DNA from: an uncultured Pseudomonadota bacterium
GTDB taxonomy: Bacteria > Pseudomonadota > Gammaproteobacteria > Burkholderiales > CAIKXV01
Direction of reading: 5' to 3'
DNA length: 63,780 bases
Assembly (NCBI GenBank): GCA_903831455.1
Contig: CAIKXV010000037.1
Span: forward strand, 1 to 63,780
Shown: positions 19,189 to 28,636 of the stretch, in pieces
Numbering within the stretch: the first letter of the stretch is position 1
Layout: every line of letters begins with the position of its first letter
Notes under the pieces: model-generated
Seen by the model: only the letters and a program-made list of their open reading frames with translations
What the model was told of the DNA's origin: nothing
Database searches by the model: none
Made by a program: the position numbers and the translations under genes

Positions 19189-20628
19189 TCAGCCGCCCTT
19201 GCGCGCCTCGACCAGCCGCGAGCGCAACTCGCGTAGTCGGGCCTCGGCCGCCGAGAGTTCGAAGAAGTCGCCATCACCCGCCTTGAGGCCCGCCTGGAGC
19301 TGTTCGACCGCCCGCGGGAGGTGGCCGGTGAGCACGCTCGCCTCGGCCTGCGCGCGGTTCTGTGCCAGCACCCTTCCCGCAAGCCCATGGGCGCGCGCCT
19401 GCAACACGTACAGGCGGAAGTCGTTCGGATGGACCTGCAGCTGCTCGCGGACCAGCGCGAGTACCGCCTCGGGCTGCCTGACCCGCAGCAGCAGTTCGGC
19501 GTGGTCGTAGACCAGCGGCCGGTATCGCGGGTGGGCGACGAGTGCGCGCGGGTAGTAGGCGAGCGCGGAGTCGAGGTCGCCCGCCGCCACGAGCACGTCG
19601 CCCTCGAGCGCGGCCACCATCGCCCGCCCCGGCGCGAGCGTGCGCAACGCCGACAGTTCTCGCCGGGCACGGGCGTGGTCGCGGTTGCGCATGAGGGCCA
19701 GCACCAACCCGTAGCGCTGGGCCGCTTCGCTGGCGTAGGTGCGCTCGCGAAGGCCGGTCTCGAAGAACCGGACGGCGTCCGCGGGTGCGCCGTCGAGCGC
19801 CCGCAGGCGCGCGCGCAGCATCTGGAAATCCGGGTCCTCCCGCACCTGGCGATAGGGCAGCCCCTCGACCCGGTTGAGCGCATCGGCGATCCGCTCCGTG
19901 GTCATCGGGTGGGTGCGCAGGTAGGCCGGCAACGTGCTGTCGGCAAGCCGGGTCGAGCGTTGCAGCCGCTCGAAGAACGAGGCCATCGCCCGGGTATCGA
20001 AGCCCGCGCGTTCGAGGACCGACAGGCCCACCCGGTCGGCGTCCCGCTCCATGTCGCGGGTGAAGTTGAGCTGGCTCTGGATGGCCGCGGCCTGCGCCCC
20101 CACCAGCAGGCCCGGGGCGGCCTGCGGGTTCGAACGCGCGGCCAGCAGCGCGATACCCATGGCGACGAGCGAACCCAGTTGCGCCTGCTGCTGCCCCGCG
20201 ACCAGCCGCGCGATATGCCCCTGGGTGACATGCGCGATCTCGTGTGCGATCACCGAGGCGAGTTCGGACTCGGTCTGCGCGGCGATGATCAGTCCGCTGT
20301 GCACGCCGATGAAGCCACCGGGCAGGGCGAACGCGTTGATCGTCGGATCCTGCATCAGGAAGAACTCGAAACCGATCCGTGCATCCGGACTGCTGGCAGC
20401 CAGCCGGTAGCCGAGCGCGTCGAGATAGGCGTTGGATTCCGCGTCGTCCGTGTAGGCGCGATCGGCCCTGACCTCCCTCATCACGGCCACGCCCAGCTGG
20501 CGCTCCTGCTGGGCCGACAGCACGGCGCGCGAGGCATCGCCAAGGTCGGGCAGTTCGCTCGCGCCAGCCAGCGGCATGGCCAGCGCGGCCATGACCAGCA
20601 GGGCTCGCAGGCGGGAGGATCGTTTCAT
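19189..20628 (-). CDS. M48 metalloprotease with C-terminal TPR region (BepA-like)
   Basis: A 479-residue periplasmic zinc protease. Signal peptide MKRSSRLRALLVMAALAMPL (1-20, cleavage near AGA-SE), catalytic HEIAH at 129-133 within SVIAHEIAHVTQGH, and a third zinc ligand region in FTRDMERDADRVGL. The C-terminal 230 residues form TPR-like helices. This matches BepA, which handles stalled LptD/BAM substrates at the outer membrane. A TATCAT -10-like hexamer ends 7 bp before the ATG, so transcription may start at or next to the ATG. Confidence 0.92.
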   Translation of the reverse strand: MKRSSRLRALLVMAALAMPLAGASELPDLGDASRAVLSAQQERQLGVAVMREVRADRAYTDDAESNAYLDALGYRLAASSPDARIGFEFFLMQDPTINAFALPGGFIGVHSGLIIAAQTESELASVIAHEIAHVTQGHIARLVAGQQQAQLGSLVAMGIALLAARSNPQAAPGLLVGAQAAAIQSQLNFTRDMERDADRVGLSVLERAGFDTRAMASFFERLQRSTRLADSTLPAYLRTHPMTTERIADALNRVEGLPYRQVREDPDFQMLRARLRALDGAPADAVRFFETGLRERTYASEAAQRYGLVLALMRNRDHARARRELSALRTLAPGRAMVAALEGDVLVAAGDLDSALAYYPRALVAHPRYRPLVYDHAELLLRVRQPEAVLALVREQLQVHPNDFRLYVLQARAHGLAGRVLAQNRAQAEASVLTGHLPRAVEQLQAGLKAGDGDFFELSAAEARLRELRSRLVEARKGG

Positions 20629-20777
20629 GCTGCTATGATAAGCAGGCACGATCGTCGCGTGCAGCGCGCCGATGAAGCGAAGGTGAACGCGCGGCGCCCG
20701 TGCGCCTGCCCGTGTTACCGGGCTTCGTCCCCTCGGCCCCGTCAATGTCCACGATCGTCGATGCCCGACTGCCGCCG

Positions 20778-21277
<500 letters not shown>

Positions 21278-21281
<4 letters not shown>

Positions 21282-21787
21282 TGTCGAGGCCTGCATCCGG
21301 GCAAGCCCCCGGTTCGACCGGCTTGCCCGACCTCGCCCGGCGCGCCTTCGCGCGCGCAACCCTCGCGCTCGCCGCGACCATGGCCCTGCGCCCGGCGTTC
21401 GCGCAACCCGCACCGGTGCCAACCGACTGGAACCGGCCCGCCTTCGAGGCGAAGACCGCCGCCGAGGCCATCCGGCAGCTGGGCAGTTCCGCCCCGGCAA
21501 CCAGCCGCGACATCCAGATCGACATCCAGGACGTGGTCGAGAACGGTGCGCGTGCCCGCATCGAAGTCCACAGCCGGATTCCCGGCACGCAGGCCCTGTC
21601 CATCCTCACCGACAACAACCCGCAGCCGCTGGCGGCCACCTTCACCTTCGCGGCCGGCATCGACCCCTACGCATCCACCCTGCTCAAGATCGCCGAGTCC
21701 GGGCCGGTCCGCGTGATCGTCCAGGCCGGCGGGCGCCTGTACGCGGCCACGCGCGAGGTCCGCGTGACCCTCGGCGGCTGCGGCTGA
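21278..21787 (+). CDS. soxY: thiosulfate oxidation carrier protein SoxY
   Basis: Periplasmic carrier on whose C-terminal cysteine sulfur intermediates are bound during Sox thiosulfate oxidation. The 169-residue precursor has a twin-arginine-like signal ([17 protein letters not shown]) and a mature domain with [19 protein letters not shown]. The C-terminus is VTLGGCG, the swinging-arm GGCG motif with the reactive Cys next to last. ATG at 21278 or 21281 (adjacent). No soxXA, soxB or soxCD lies in the window, so it may be an orphan pair with soxZ. Confidence 0.92.
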
Positions 21788-21804
21788 ACGGCGGAGACGC
21801 TCCC

Positions 21805-22119
21805 ATGTCCACGATCCGGATGAGCGCGCGCATGCGGCAGGACTACGCCGACGTACGTGCCCTGCTCACCCACCCGATGGAGACCGGCACGCGACGCGAT
21901 GCCAAGGGGCAACTCGTGCCCCAGCACTTCATCCAGCGGGTGCAGATCAGCCACAACGGAAAGGTGGTGATGGACGTCCAGTGCAGCCAGGGACTGTCCC
22001 GCGACCCGTTCTTCGGGCTGAGGGTCCGGGGCGCGAAGCCCGGCGACCGGATCGGCCTCGCCTGGCTGGACAACCGCGGCGCGCGCGACTCGGCCGAGGT
22101 GGCGGTCAGCGCGGCGTGA
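21805..22119 (+). CDS. soxZ: thiosulfate oxidation carrier complex protein SoxZ
   Basis: Partner of SoxY that forms the SoxYZ heterodimer. The 104-residue protein starts MSTIRMSARMRQDYADVRAL, with the immunoglobulin-like SoxZ strands HPMETGTRRDAKGQLVPQHF and DPFFGLRVRGAKPGDRI. It has no signal peptide, as expected, because it is exported bound to SoxY. GGAG precedes the ATG; 17 bp separate it from soxY. Its 3' end overlaps the convergent O-ligase gene by 14 bp. Confidence 0.93.
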   Translation: MSTIRMSARMRQDYADVRALLTHPMETGTRRDAKGQLVPQHFIQRVQISHNGKVVMDVQCSQGLSRDPFFGLRVRGAKPGDRIGLAWLDNRGARDSAEVAVSAA

Positions 22120-23650
22120 CCGCCGAGGGATCGATCGGCCGGCACCCGGGCGGGGGCGGCAGCGGCTTGAAGCGTCGCGGCGGGCCGGCCTCCCCCCAGT
22201 AGGACCCGTCGACCCAGACCCGCGGCTTCCACTGGATGTCGGGGCAGCCCAGCGTCCGCGCTTGGGATCTTGCCTGCAGCCGCGAGAGTTCGGGCAGGAG
22301 CCCGGCCACGAGGGCGGTGGCCATCGCGAAGGCTGCGAACGCAAGCGTCGGGCCCGCCCATGGCCGGTGGACCGCCGCCGCCGGAGCGGGATCGAGGAGC
22401 AGGCTGCCTGCCCAACCCGCGAGCAGGGCGAGAAGGCCCTGCGCGACCGGCATCACCAGCAGGCCGTCGACCTGCGCGTGGATGGCAGCGGCGCACAGCG
22501 CGACCATCAATCCGGTGGCGAGCGCCTGCCGGTCGCGATCCGCCTCCTGGGCATTGCCGGCAGCAAGCAGCCTGCGGTATCCGGCGATCAGGCGCAGCCC
22601 TGCGAAAGCGGCGGCGATCCCGAACGCCAGCATCGCGGGCACGCCCCACTCCGCCGCGAGTTGCAGAGGCGCGGAGTGGGGATGGGCGGCGACCGGACTG
22701 GGGTCCAGCGCGAGCCCCATCGGCCCGATCCCGAGCAGCGGGGCCTCGCGAACCAGGTCGAGCGCGCGTGTCCAGAGCACGTCGCGCAGGCTCAGGTTCA
22801 GGGGATCGGCCACGCGAGCGGCGAACGCACCGACCGCGCCCGACTCGGCGCCCGCCAGCCGGGCCGGCAGCACGTCGAACATCAGCCAGGCGAGGGGAAC
22901 GGCCACCGCCAGCGAGACGACCGCAGGCACGAGCAGGCGGAACACCTGCCGGGGCGCGAGCAGCGCGACCAGGGCCACGGCTGGCGCCAGCGAGTACCAG
23001 GTCGCGCGGGTGGCGGTGAACAGCGCGAGCAACCAGCCCCCCAGCAGCACCAGCCAGACCCCGACCCGGCGATAACCGGTCATCCACGACAGGGTGCAGA
23101 GGGTGACGACGAGCGGGAGCGTGAGCGTCTGGAACTGGCCGAGGAATCGGGGGTTCGAGAAACCGTGTTGCCAGACCTGGGTGGCCACATACCCGCCCGG
23201 ATTCCCGAGGGCCGACGCCCAGGCCACCAGGAAAGGAACCACCGTGCCGGCCGTGGCGACCGCCAGGATACCGGGCATCCCGCGGTCGAACCGGGGCGGC
23301 CGCTGCTCGCGGGCCACCATCACCGTGAGCATCACGAGCACCAGCAGCGCGGCGGTCGCGACCTCCAGCAGCGCGAGCCGGACAAAGCCCGATGCCGACG
23401 CCGAGGCCGTGCCGAGGGCGGCCACCAGCAGCAGCCCGACCCACGTGCCGGTTCCCCACCGGCTCGCGTGGGCCATCACCGCTCCAGGGTGCCGCCGATG
23501 GATCGCGACCGGAGCCGCCGCGGCAATCAGCAGCGCGCCCAGCCATACCCGCTGCGAGTCATGCCAGTCGAGCAGGCCGGGCAACAGTACCCCGGTGGCC
23601 GCGATCAGGGCAACGGCGCCGACACCGAGCACGAGATCGACGGCCTTCAC
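22106..23650 (-). CDS. Wzy/PglL-type O-oligosaccharide ligase next to pilin
   Basis: A 514-residue membrane protein with 11-13 hydrophobic helices and the Wzy_C-type periplasmic loop. Residues about 325-345 have AAHPHSAPLQLAAEWG, matching the H-x-H-(S/N)-x6-E-x-G signature of PglL and WaaL ligases. The C-terminal soluble tail ends PPPGCRPIDPSAVTPR. PglL/TfpO enzymes transfer lipid-linked glycans to pilins; its place 3' of the pilin gene on the same strand suggests the pilin as substrate. Starts with GTG 23650; a terminator separates it from pilA. O-antigen polymerase is the alternative. Confidence 0.82.
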   Translation of the reverse strand: MKAVDLVLGVGAVALIAATGVLLPGLLDWHDSQRVWLGALLIAAAAPVAIHRRHPGAVMAHASRWGTGTWVGLLLVAALGTASASASGFVRLALLEVATAALLVLVMLTVMVAREQRPPRFDRGMPGILAVATAGTVVPFLVAWASALGNPGGYVATQVWQHGFSNPRFLGQFQTLTLPLVVTLCTLSWMTGYRRVGVWLVLLGGWLLALFTATRATWYSLAPAVALVALLAPRQVFRLLVPAVVSLAVAVPLAWLMFDVLPARLAGAESGAVGAFAARVADPLNLSLRDVLWTRALDLVREAPLLGIGPMGLALDPSPVAAHPHSAPLQLAAEWGVPAMLAFGIAAAFAGLRLIAGYRRLLAAGNAQEADRDRQALATGLMVALCAAAIHAQVDGLLVMPVAQGLLALLAGWAGSLLLDPAPAAAVHRPWAGPTLAFAAFAMATALVAGLLPELSRLQARSQARTLGCPDIQWKPRVWVDGSYWGEAGPPRRFKPLPPPPGCRPIDPSAVTPR

Positions 23651-23720
23651 TCGGAATCCGGATCCACGCGGACGCGGCGTCGGTACCCGCGCCGAGCCGC
23701 TCGGCAAGTCGCCGCCATGA

Positions 23721-23755
23721 AAAACAGATGCCCCCGGACGATCTCCGGGGGCATC
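23721..23755 (-). terminator. Rho-independent terminator after pilA
   Basis: A perfect 12-bp inverted repeat (23727-23738 with 23744-23755, loop of 5) is followed on the minus strand by TGTTTTT. It ends the pilA transcript before the O-ligase gene. Confidence 0.9.
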
Positions 23756-23797
23756 GGTCGGTACCCGGTGGTCCAGCAAGGCTGGACCGAGGGACGA

Positions 23798-24262
23798 TCA
23801 GGTACCCTTGGCGAAGCCGGAGCGCGACTGCGAGCAGTTTGCACCCGAATGGCCGTACGTCCAGCGCACGCCGGTCTCGGCCACGGTGCCGCGCATCATC
23901 ACGGTACAGCCGCCGGGGCCCGCGCCACCCGTACCCAGTTCGACCTCCACCGTGGCACCGAGCGGCCCGGTCCCGTTTCCGGCCGGCGCCGCGATCGCGA
24001 TGCCGTTACCCGTCGCGGTCGGCAGGGCATTAGTGAACCCAAGCTGGGTGTTCGTGGTGCAGACGGTCGCATTGCCGCCGTTGATCTGCAGGCACTCGGC
24101 GATCGCGGTGCGCAGCGACGCGGTCTCGGTGACCGCCGTCGCCCAGCGCGAGCGGGTCACGTAGTCCTGGTACTGGGGAATCGCGATGGCCGCGAGGATG
24201 CCGATGATCGCGACCACGATCATCAGTTCAATCAGGGTAAAACCCTTCTGAACCGTCTTCAT
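23798..24262 (-). CDS. pilA: type IV major pilin (PilA-like)
   Basis: Subunit of the type IV pilus fibre. The 154-residue prepilin has a 7-residue leader MKTVQKG cut before [20 protein letters not shown], the canonical N-methylated Phe and Glu5 of class IVa pilins. The globular domain carries four cysteines; the two C-terminal ones (GGCTVMM and GANCSQS) probably form the D-region disulfide. A strong AAGGAG ribosome site and a sigma-54 promoter precede it and a terminator follows, so it has its own high-level transcript. PilD, PilC and the pilus base are not in the window. Confidence 0.95.
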   Translation of the reverse strand: MKTVQKGFTLIELMIVVAIIGILAAIAIPQYQDYVTRSRWATAVTETASLRTAIAECLQINGGNATVCTTNTQLGFTNALPTATGNGIAIAAPAGNGTGPLGATVEVELGTGGAGPGGCTVMMRGTVAETGVRWTYGHSGANCSQSRSGFAKGT

Positions 24263-24324
24263 CGGTAGTGCTCCTTGTCGTTGTTGGGGTCCGGTAACGC
24301 ATCAATCGTTACGGCAGGCATACT

Positions 24325-24340
24325 TGCAAGCGACATGCCA
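24325..24340 (-). promoter_or_regulatory. sigma-54 (-24/-12) promoter of pilA
   Basis: The minus strand reads TGGCATGTCGCTTGCA. It matches the consensus TGGCAC-N5-TTGCA except at one position, with GG (-25/-24) and GC (-13/-12) exactly 12 bp apart. Predicted +1 is near 24314, giving a 52-nt leader. Upstream to 24450 lie A/T-rich tracts and an inverted repeat suited to bending and activator binding; PilR control is typical for pilA. Confidence 0.8.
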
Positions 24341-24435
24341 GCCATGATGCTCCCAGAAAACCTCAAAAAGAACAATAGACTGGGACGGATTCTTCAGCTT
24401 TTTTCTTCAGAACAGACGACGCTCAGCGGCAGAAG

Positions 24436-24452
24436 GTGACACAAAACGTCAC
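24436..24452. promoter_or_regulatory. inverted repeat GTGAC-N7-GTCAC upstream of pilA promoter
   Basis: Perfect 5-bp arms around a 7-bp A-rich centre, about 130 bp upstream of the predicted pilA start and overlapping the stop of the HD-GYP gene. It could be an upstream activator site; it lacks a U-run, so terminator use is less likely. Confidence 0.35.
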
Positions 24453-26110
24453 TTTCCGACCGCTCCCCGATACCCGGGGATCGCCGCCTCGACGACCTCG
24501 TCGATCTGCTCCGGATTCATGAACTGCCGTGCGTACTCGGCGTACACCCGCTCGCGGACGAAGACATCGAAGAGATCGGGGTCGATATGCCCCCCGAGGC
24601 TCATCTGGCCGAGGATCGTCAGCGCCTCGGTCAGCGTCTTGCCCGGCTTGTACGGCCGGTCGCGTGCGGTGAGCGCCTCGAACACATCGGCGATCGCCAT
24701 CATGCGCGCCTGGACCGACATCTGGTCGCCGGTGAGGCCCCGCGGATAGCCCTTGCCGTCCATCCGCTCGTGGTGGCCACCGGCGAACTCGGGCACGTTG
24801 CGCAGGTGCCGCGGCCAGGGCAGCGCTTCGAGCATCTGGATCGTGAGCTCGATGTGGCGGTTGATCACCTGGCGCTCGGCCGCGTTGAGCGTGCCACGGG
24901 CAATGGTGAGGTTCTCCACCTCGTCGGCGGTGAGCAGGGGCACCCGCTCCCCCGCAGCGTCGGTGACCTGCCAGCCCGCCGCAAGATCACGCACCCGCTG
25001 CTGGTCGGCCGCGGACATCGCCTCGCCCCCGATGTTGACGTGGCGCAGGAACGCCCGGGCCTCGGCGAGCACGTGCAGCCGGGCCTGCAACGCCCGCTCG
25101 TCCGGCTCGGGACGACCCTGCTCGCGCGCCGCGAGCCGGGCGCGCAGGTGCTCGACCTCGGCCTCGCGGCGCGCCAGTTCGATCCGGGTGTCGACCAGGT
25201 GGATGCGGTCGAACAGGGTCTCGAGCTTGGTCGCCTTGTCCACCACGTGCACCGGCGTGGTGACCTTGCCGCAGTCGTGCAGCAGCGAGGCGATGCGAAG
25301 TTCGTAGCGCTGCTGCTCGTCCATGGTGAACCCGGCGAGCGGCCCCTCGGTCGTGCGGGCGGTCGCATCGGCCAGCAGCATGGTGAGCAGCGGTACCCGC
25401 TCGCAGTGGCCACCGGTGTAGGGCGACTTGTCGTCGATCGCGGCGTTGATCAGCCCGATGAACGACTCGAACAGGTGCTCGAGGCGGTCGATCAGCAGGC
25501 GGTTGGTCAGCACCACCGCCGCCTGCGAGGCCAGCGACTCGGCCAGCCGGCGATCGGTGTCGGTGAATCCGGCGCCCTCGTCGTTCCCGCCGCCGGCGTT
25601 GATCAGCTGCAGCACTCCGATGATCTCGTCCTCGTGGTTGCGCATCGGCACCGTGAGGAAGGATCGGGATCGATACCCCGTCCGGGCGTCGAACGCCCGG
25701 GTGCCGGAGAAATCGAACCCCTCCGCGGTGTAGGCGTCGTCGATCACCACCGTGCGCTGCTGCAGCACCGCGCAGGCGGCGACGTTGTGCAGGTTCTCGC
25801 CCCCCGCCTCGTCGTAGAGCGGCACCGGCGGGAAGGGCACCCGCTCGCCCGTGCTGCCGCCCAGCGCGATGCCCAGCGAGTCGGTACGCACGATCTCGAA
25901 GCGCAGCGAGCGGCGATCCTCGCCCATCCGGTAGAGCGTCCCGCCGTCGGCGCGGGCAAGGCGCTTGGCCGCCACCAGGATGGACTCGAGCAGCCGGTCG
26001 ATGTCCTTCTCGCCCGAGAGCGCGACCCCGACCTCGTTGAGGAACTCCAGCCTCCGGAGCAGGTCATCGCCGGCTCCGGAACCCGCCGGCGGGATCGACT
26101 GGTGCACCAT
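24449..26110 (-). CDS. GAF-HD-GYP protein, probable c-di-GMP phosphodiesterase
   Basis: A 553-residue cytosolic protein. An N-terminal GAF domain spans about 18-205; the HD-GYP domain spans about 215-525. Catalytic motifs are intact: GGHCERV (233-239), SLLHDCGK (275-282), and HHERMDGKGYPRG (446-458). The spacing between HD and HHE is about 168 residues, far above usual, owing to a charged helical insertion at about 300-410. It should hydrolyse c-di-GMP under control of a GAF ligand. It sits 17 bp after the pilus-type ATPase gene and immediately upstream of pilA, suggesting pilus or adhesion control. Confidence 0.9.
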   Translation of the reverse strand: MVHQSIPPAGSGAGDDLLRRLEFLNEVGVALSGEKDIDRLLESILVAAKRLARADGGTLYRMGEDRRSLRFEIVRTDSLGIALGGSTGERVPFPPVPLYDEAGGENLHNVAACAVLQQRTVVIDDAYTAEGFDFSGTRAFDARTGYRSRSFLTVPMRNHEDEIIGVLQLINAGGGNDEGAGFTDTDRRLAESLASQAAVVLTNRLLIDRLEHLFESFIGLINAAIDDKSPYTGGHCERVPLLTMLLADATARTTEGPLAGFTMDEQQRYELRIASLLHDCGKVTTPVHVVDKATKLETLFDRIHLVDTRIELARREAEVEHLRARLAAREQGRPEPDERALQARLHVLAEARAFLRHVNIGGEAMSAADQQRVRDLAAGWQVTDAAGERVPLLTADEVENLTIARGTLNAAERQVINRHIELTIQMLEALPWPRHLRNVPEFAGGHHERMDGKGYPRGLTGDQMSVQARMMAIADVFEALTARDRPYKPGKTLTEALTILGQMSLGGHIDPDLFDVFVRERVYAEYARQFMNPEQIDEVVEAAIPGYRGAVGK

Positions 26111-26127
26111 CGCAGGACGTCCCGTGG

Positions 26128-28560
26128 CTACTTGATGCAGACCGCTCGAACCTGCTGGATGTCGGTAATGCCCGCCATCACCTTCTCGATGCCGTCCATC
26201 TTGAGCGTTCGCATGCCCTCGTCGAGCGCGATCGCGAACATCTCGGCGACCCGGGCATGCTCCTGGATCGCCTTCTTGATGCGATCGGTGCCGAGCAGCA
26301 GTTCGTGCAGGCCGACCCGTCCCTTGTATCCGGATCCGCCACAGGTATCGCAACCGGCCTTCGTGTAGAGCGTGAACTCGCCGCGCTCGTTGGCGAACAG
26401 GCGCTTCCAGTCGGCCAGGACCGTCGCGGCAGCCGCCTGCGGATCCTTCTTCCAGGTATCGGTCTGGCGCAGCTCATGGCAGTACTCGTCGAGCAGGCGC
26501 TGCACGTCCTCGTCGGTCGCCACGTGCGGTCTCTTGCACTTGGCGCACAGGCGCTTGGCCAGGCGCTGTGCCAGGATCCCGAGCAGCGCGTCGGCGAAGT
26601 TGAACGGATCCATGCCCATGTCGAGCAGCCGGATGATCGACTCCGGCGCGCTGTTGGTGTGCAGCGTGGCGAACACCAGGTGTCCGGTCAGCGAGGCCTC
26701 GATGCCGATGGCGACCGTCTCCTTGTCGCGCATCTCGCCGACCATGATCACGTCCGGGTCGGCGCGCAGGAAGGCCTTCATCGCGGTGGCGAACGTGAGG
26801 CCGGCCTTGGGGTTCATCTGCACCTGGCGCAGGCCGCGCTGGGTGATCTCGACCGGGTCCTCGGCCGTCCAGATCTTGGTCTCGGGCGTGTTGATGTAGC
26901 CCAGCACCGAGTGCAGCGAGGTGGTCTTGCCCGAGCCGGTAGGCCCGCAGACGAAGAACAGCCCGTAGGGCTTGGTGACCGTGGCCTTGAGGTTGTCGAG
27001 GTTGTGCTCCGACAGCCCGAGCTTGTCGAGCGGAATCGGCTCGCCGGCGGCGAGGATCCGCATCACGATGTCCTCGACGCCCCCCTGGCTGGGAATGGTC
27101 GCCACCCGCAGCTCGATGTCCAGCGGACCGAACTTCTTGAACTTGATCTTGCCGTCCTGCGGACGCCGCTTCTCGGAGATGTCGAGGTCGCACATGATCT
27201 TCAGGCGCGCGACGACCGCCGAGCGATAGCTCGACGGGATCTCCACGTAGTTCATCAGCGAACCGTCGCGCCGGAATCGCACCAGGGTCTTCTGCTTGCC
27301 GGGGCCGGGCTCGATGTGGATGTCCGACGCCCCCTGCTTGTAGGCGTCGACGATGATCTTGTTGACCAGCTTCACCACTTCGTTGTCGGATGCCGCGGAG
27401 GCCTCGCCCGCGGACTCCTCGATCACCTCGTCTTCGCCCAGTTCCGAGAGCAGGTCGGCCGCCGAACTGGGATCGTCGAGCAGCGCCTCGGCGCCGATGA
27501 TGCCGGAACCGCCCCCGCCGCCGAACATCTGGTCCATGGTCGCGACGAATTCCCGCTTCGTCGTCACCGCGTAGACGACCTTGGAGCGCGGGAAGATGTT
27601 GTGGACCATGCGCGAGCCGCGCAGCCGCTCCGGATCGGTGGACAGCGCGACGACCCCGGCTGGCGTCTCCTCGATCGGCACCCAACCGCTGGACTCCGCG
27701 AACTCGCGCCGGATGTTCTTCAGCAGGTCCATCGGCTTGAGCCGATCGCCGCGATAGGGTTCGTAGGCCGCCTGGAAGAAAGCGGCCAGCGCCTCGCCGA
27801 TCGCACCGACCTTGACCTGGAACTCGTCGATCAGTACGTCCTCGAGATCGATGTTCTTGCGCCGGGCCGAGCGCTGCGCGAGTTCCATCTCGTCGGCCGA
27901 CAGCACGCCCTCGACCACCAGCTGGTCGTACTTGCCGCGCAGCTTGACCGCTCCGGCCTTCTGCCGCTGCTGCAGCGCAATGGCCAGCGTCTCGGACAGC
28001 TGGCGCGCCCCGTCCTCGGCCGCCACGGGGAAGGACTGTCCGGAGCGCGAGTTGATGACCTGCATCACGCCGACCAGTTTCTGGCGCGCAGTATCGAAGA
28101 TCGGCGCCGCCAGCATCTGGCGGGTCCGGTAGCCGGTGCGCTTGTCCACTTCCTTCAGGAAGCGCAGTTGCGGGCTGTGGCGAGCCAGTTCCCGCTCGTC
28201 GTAGACGTCGCTGATGTTGAGGATGCGCCGGCTGCTTCCGGCGAACCCGGCGATGCTCTGTTCGTTGATCGGCAGCTTGATGTCGCGGAAGGAGTTCAGT
28301 CCGGTCTTGACCTTGGAGACGATCGAGTTGCCGTCTTCGGTCACCACGTAGATCGTCAGCCGGTCGGCCTCGAACAGATCGCAGATTTCCTGCGACAGCT
28401 CGACCATGATCTCCTCGAGTTCCCCGGCCGCATGGATGCGGTTGGTGACCGCCTGCAGGCGTTGCGAGAACCGCAGCCGCTCGGCGAGCGGGTCGTTGGC
28501 GGGACCGGCACCGGTGCCGGCGCGGGCCGCCGTCGCTTTCGGTTCGAGCACGCTGCTCAT
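26128..28560 (-). CDS. GAF-PilB/GspE family assembly ATPase
   Basis: An 810-residue hexameric secretion/pilus ATPase. Domains in order: GAF (about 25-200), an MshEN/T2SSE-N-like region (205-330), a Gly-rich and acidic linker (345-395) and the motor (395-810). The motor has Walker A GPTGSGKTT (539-547), the Asp box region AEDPVEITQRGLRQ, Walker B VIMVGEMRD and the His box TGHLVFATLHTN. Zinc cysteines are CAKCKRP and CDTCGGSGYKGR. A fused GAF domain is not part of canonical PilB. The MshEN motif lacks the usual RLG start, so c-di-GMP binding there is doubtful. Confidence 0.92.
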   Translation of the reverse strand: MSSVLEPKATAARAGTGAGPANDPLAERLRFSQRLQAVTNRIHAAGELEEIMVELSQEICDLFEADRLTIYVVTEDGNSIVSKVKTGLNSFRDIKLPINEQSIAGFAGSSRRILNISDVYDERELARHSPQLRFLKEVDKRTGYRTRQMLAAPIFDTARQKLVGVMQVINSRSGQSFPVAAEDGARQLSETLAIALQQRQKAGAVKLRGKYDQLVVEGVLSADEMELAQRSARRKNIDLEDVLIDEFQVKVGAIGEALAAFFQAAYEPYRGDRLKPMDLLKNIRREFAESSGWVPIEETPAGVVALSTDPERLRGSRMVHNIFPRSKVVYAVTTKREFVATMDQMFGGGGGSGIIGAEALLDDPSSAADLLSELGEDEVIEESAGEASAASDNEVVKLVNKIIVDAYKQGASDIHIEPGPGKQKTLVRFRRDGSLMNYVEIPSSYRSAVVARLKIMCDLDISEKRRPQDGKIKFKKFGPLDIELRVATIPSQGGVEDIVMRILAAGEPIPLDKLGLSEHNLDNLKATVTKPYGLFFVCGPTGSGKTTSLHSVLGYINTPETKIWTAEDPVEITQRGLRQVQMNPKAGLTFATAMKAFLRADPDVIMVGEMRDKETVAIGIEASLTGHLVFATLHTNSAPESIIRLLDMGMDPFNFADALLGILAQRLAKRLCAKCKRPHVATDEDVQRLLDEYCHELRQTDTWKKDPQAAAATVLADWKRLFANERGEFTLYTKAGCDTCGGSGYKGRVGLHELLLGTDRIKKAIQEHARVAEMFAIALDEGMRTLKMDGIEKVMAGITDIQQVRAVCIK

Positions 28561-28636
28561 CGGCCAGCCTCCGGATGCGGGGGATTGGGGTGAGGACGGG
28601 GGGAGGAGTTCGTGGTCGGGGGGGCTTCGGTACGCA

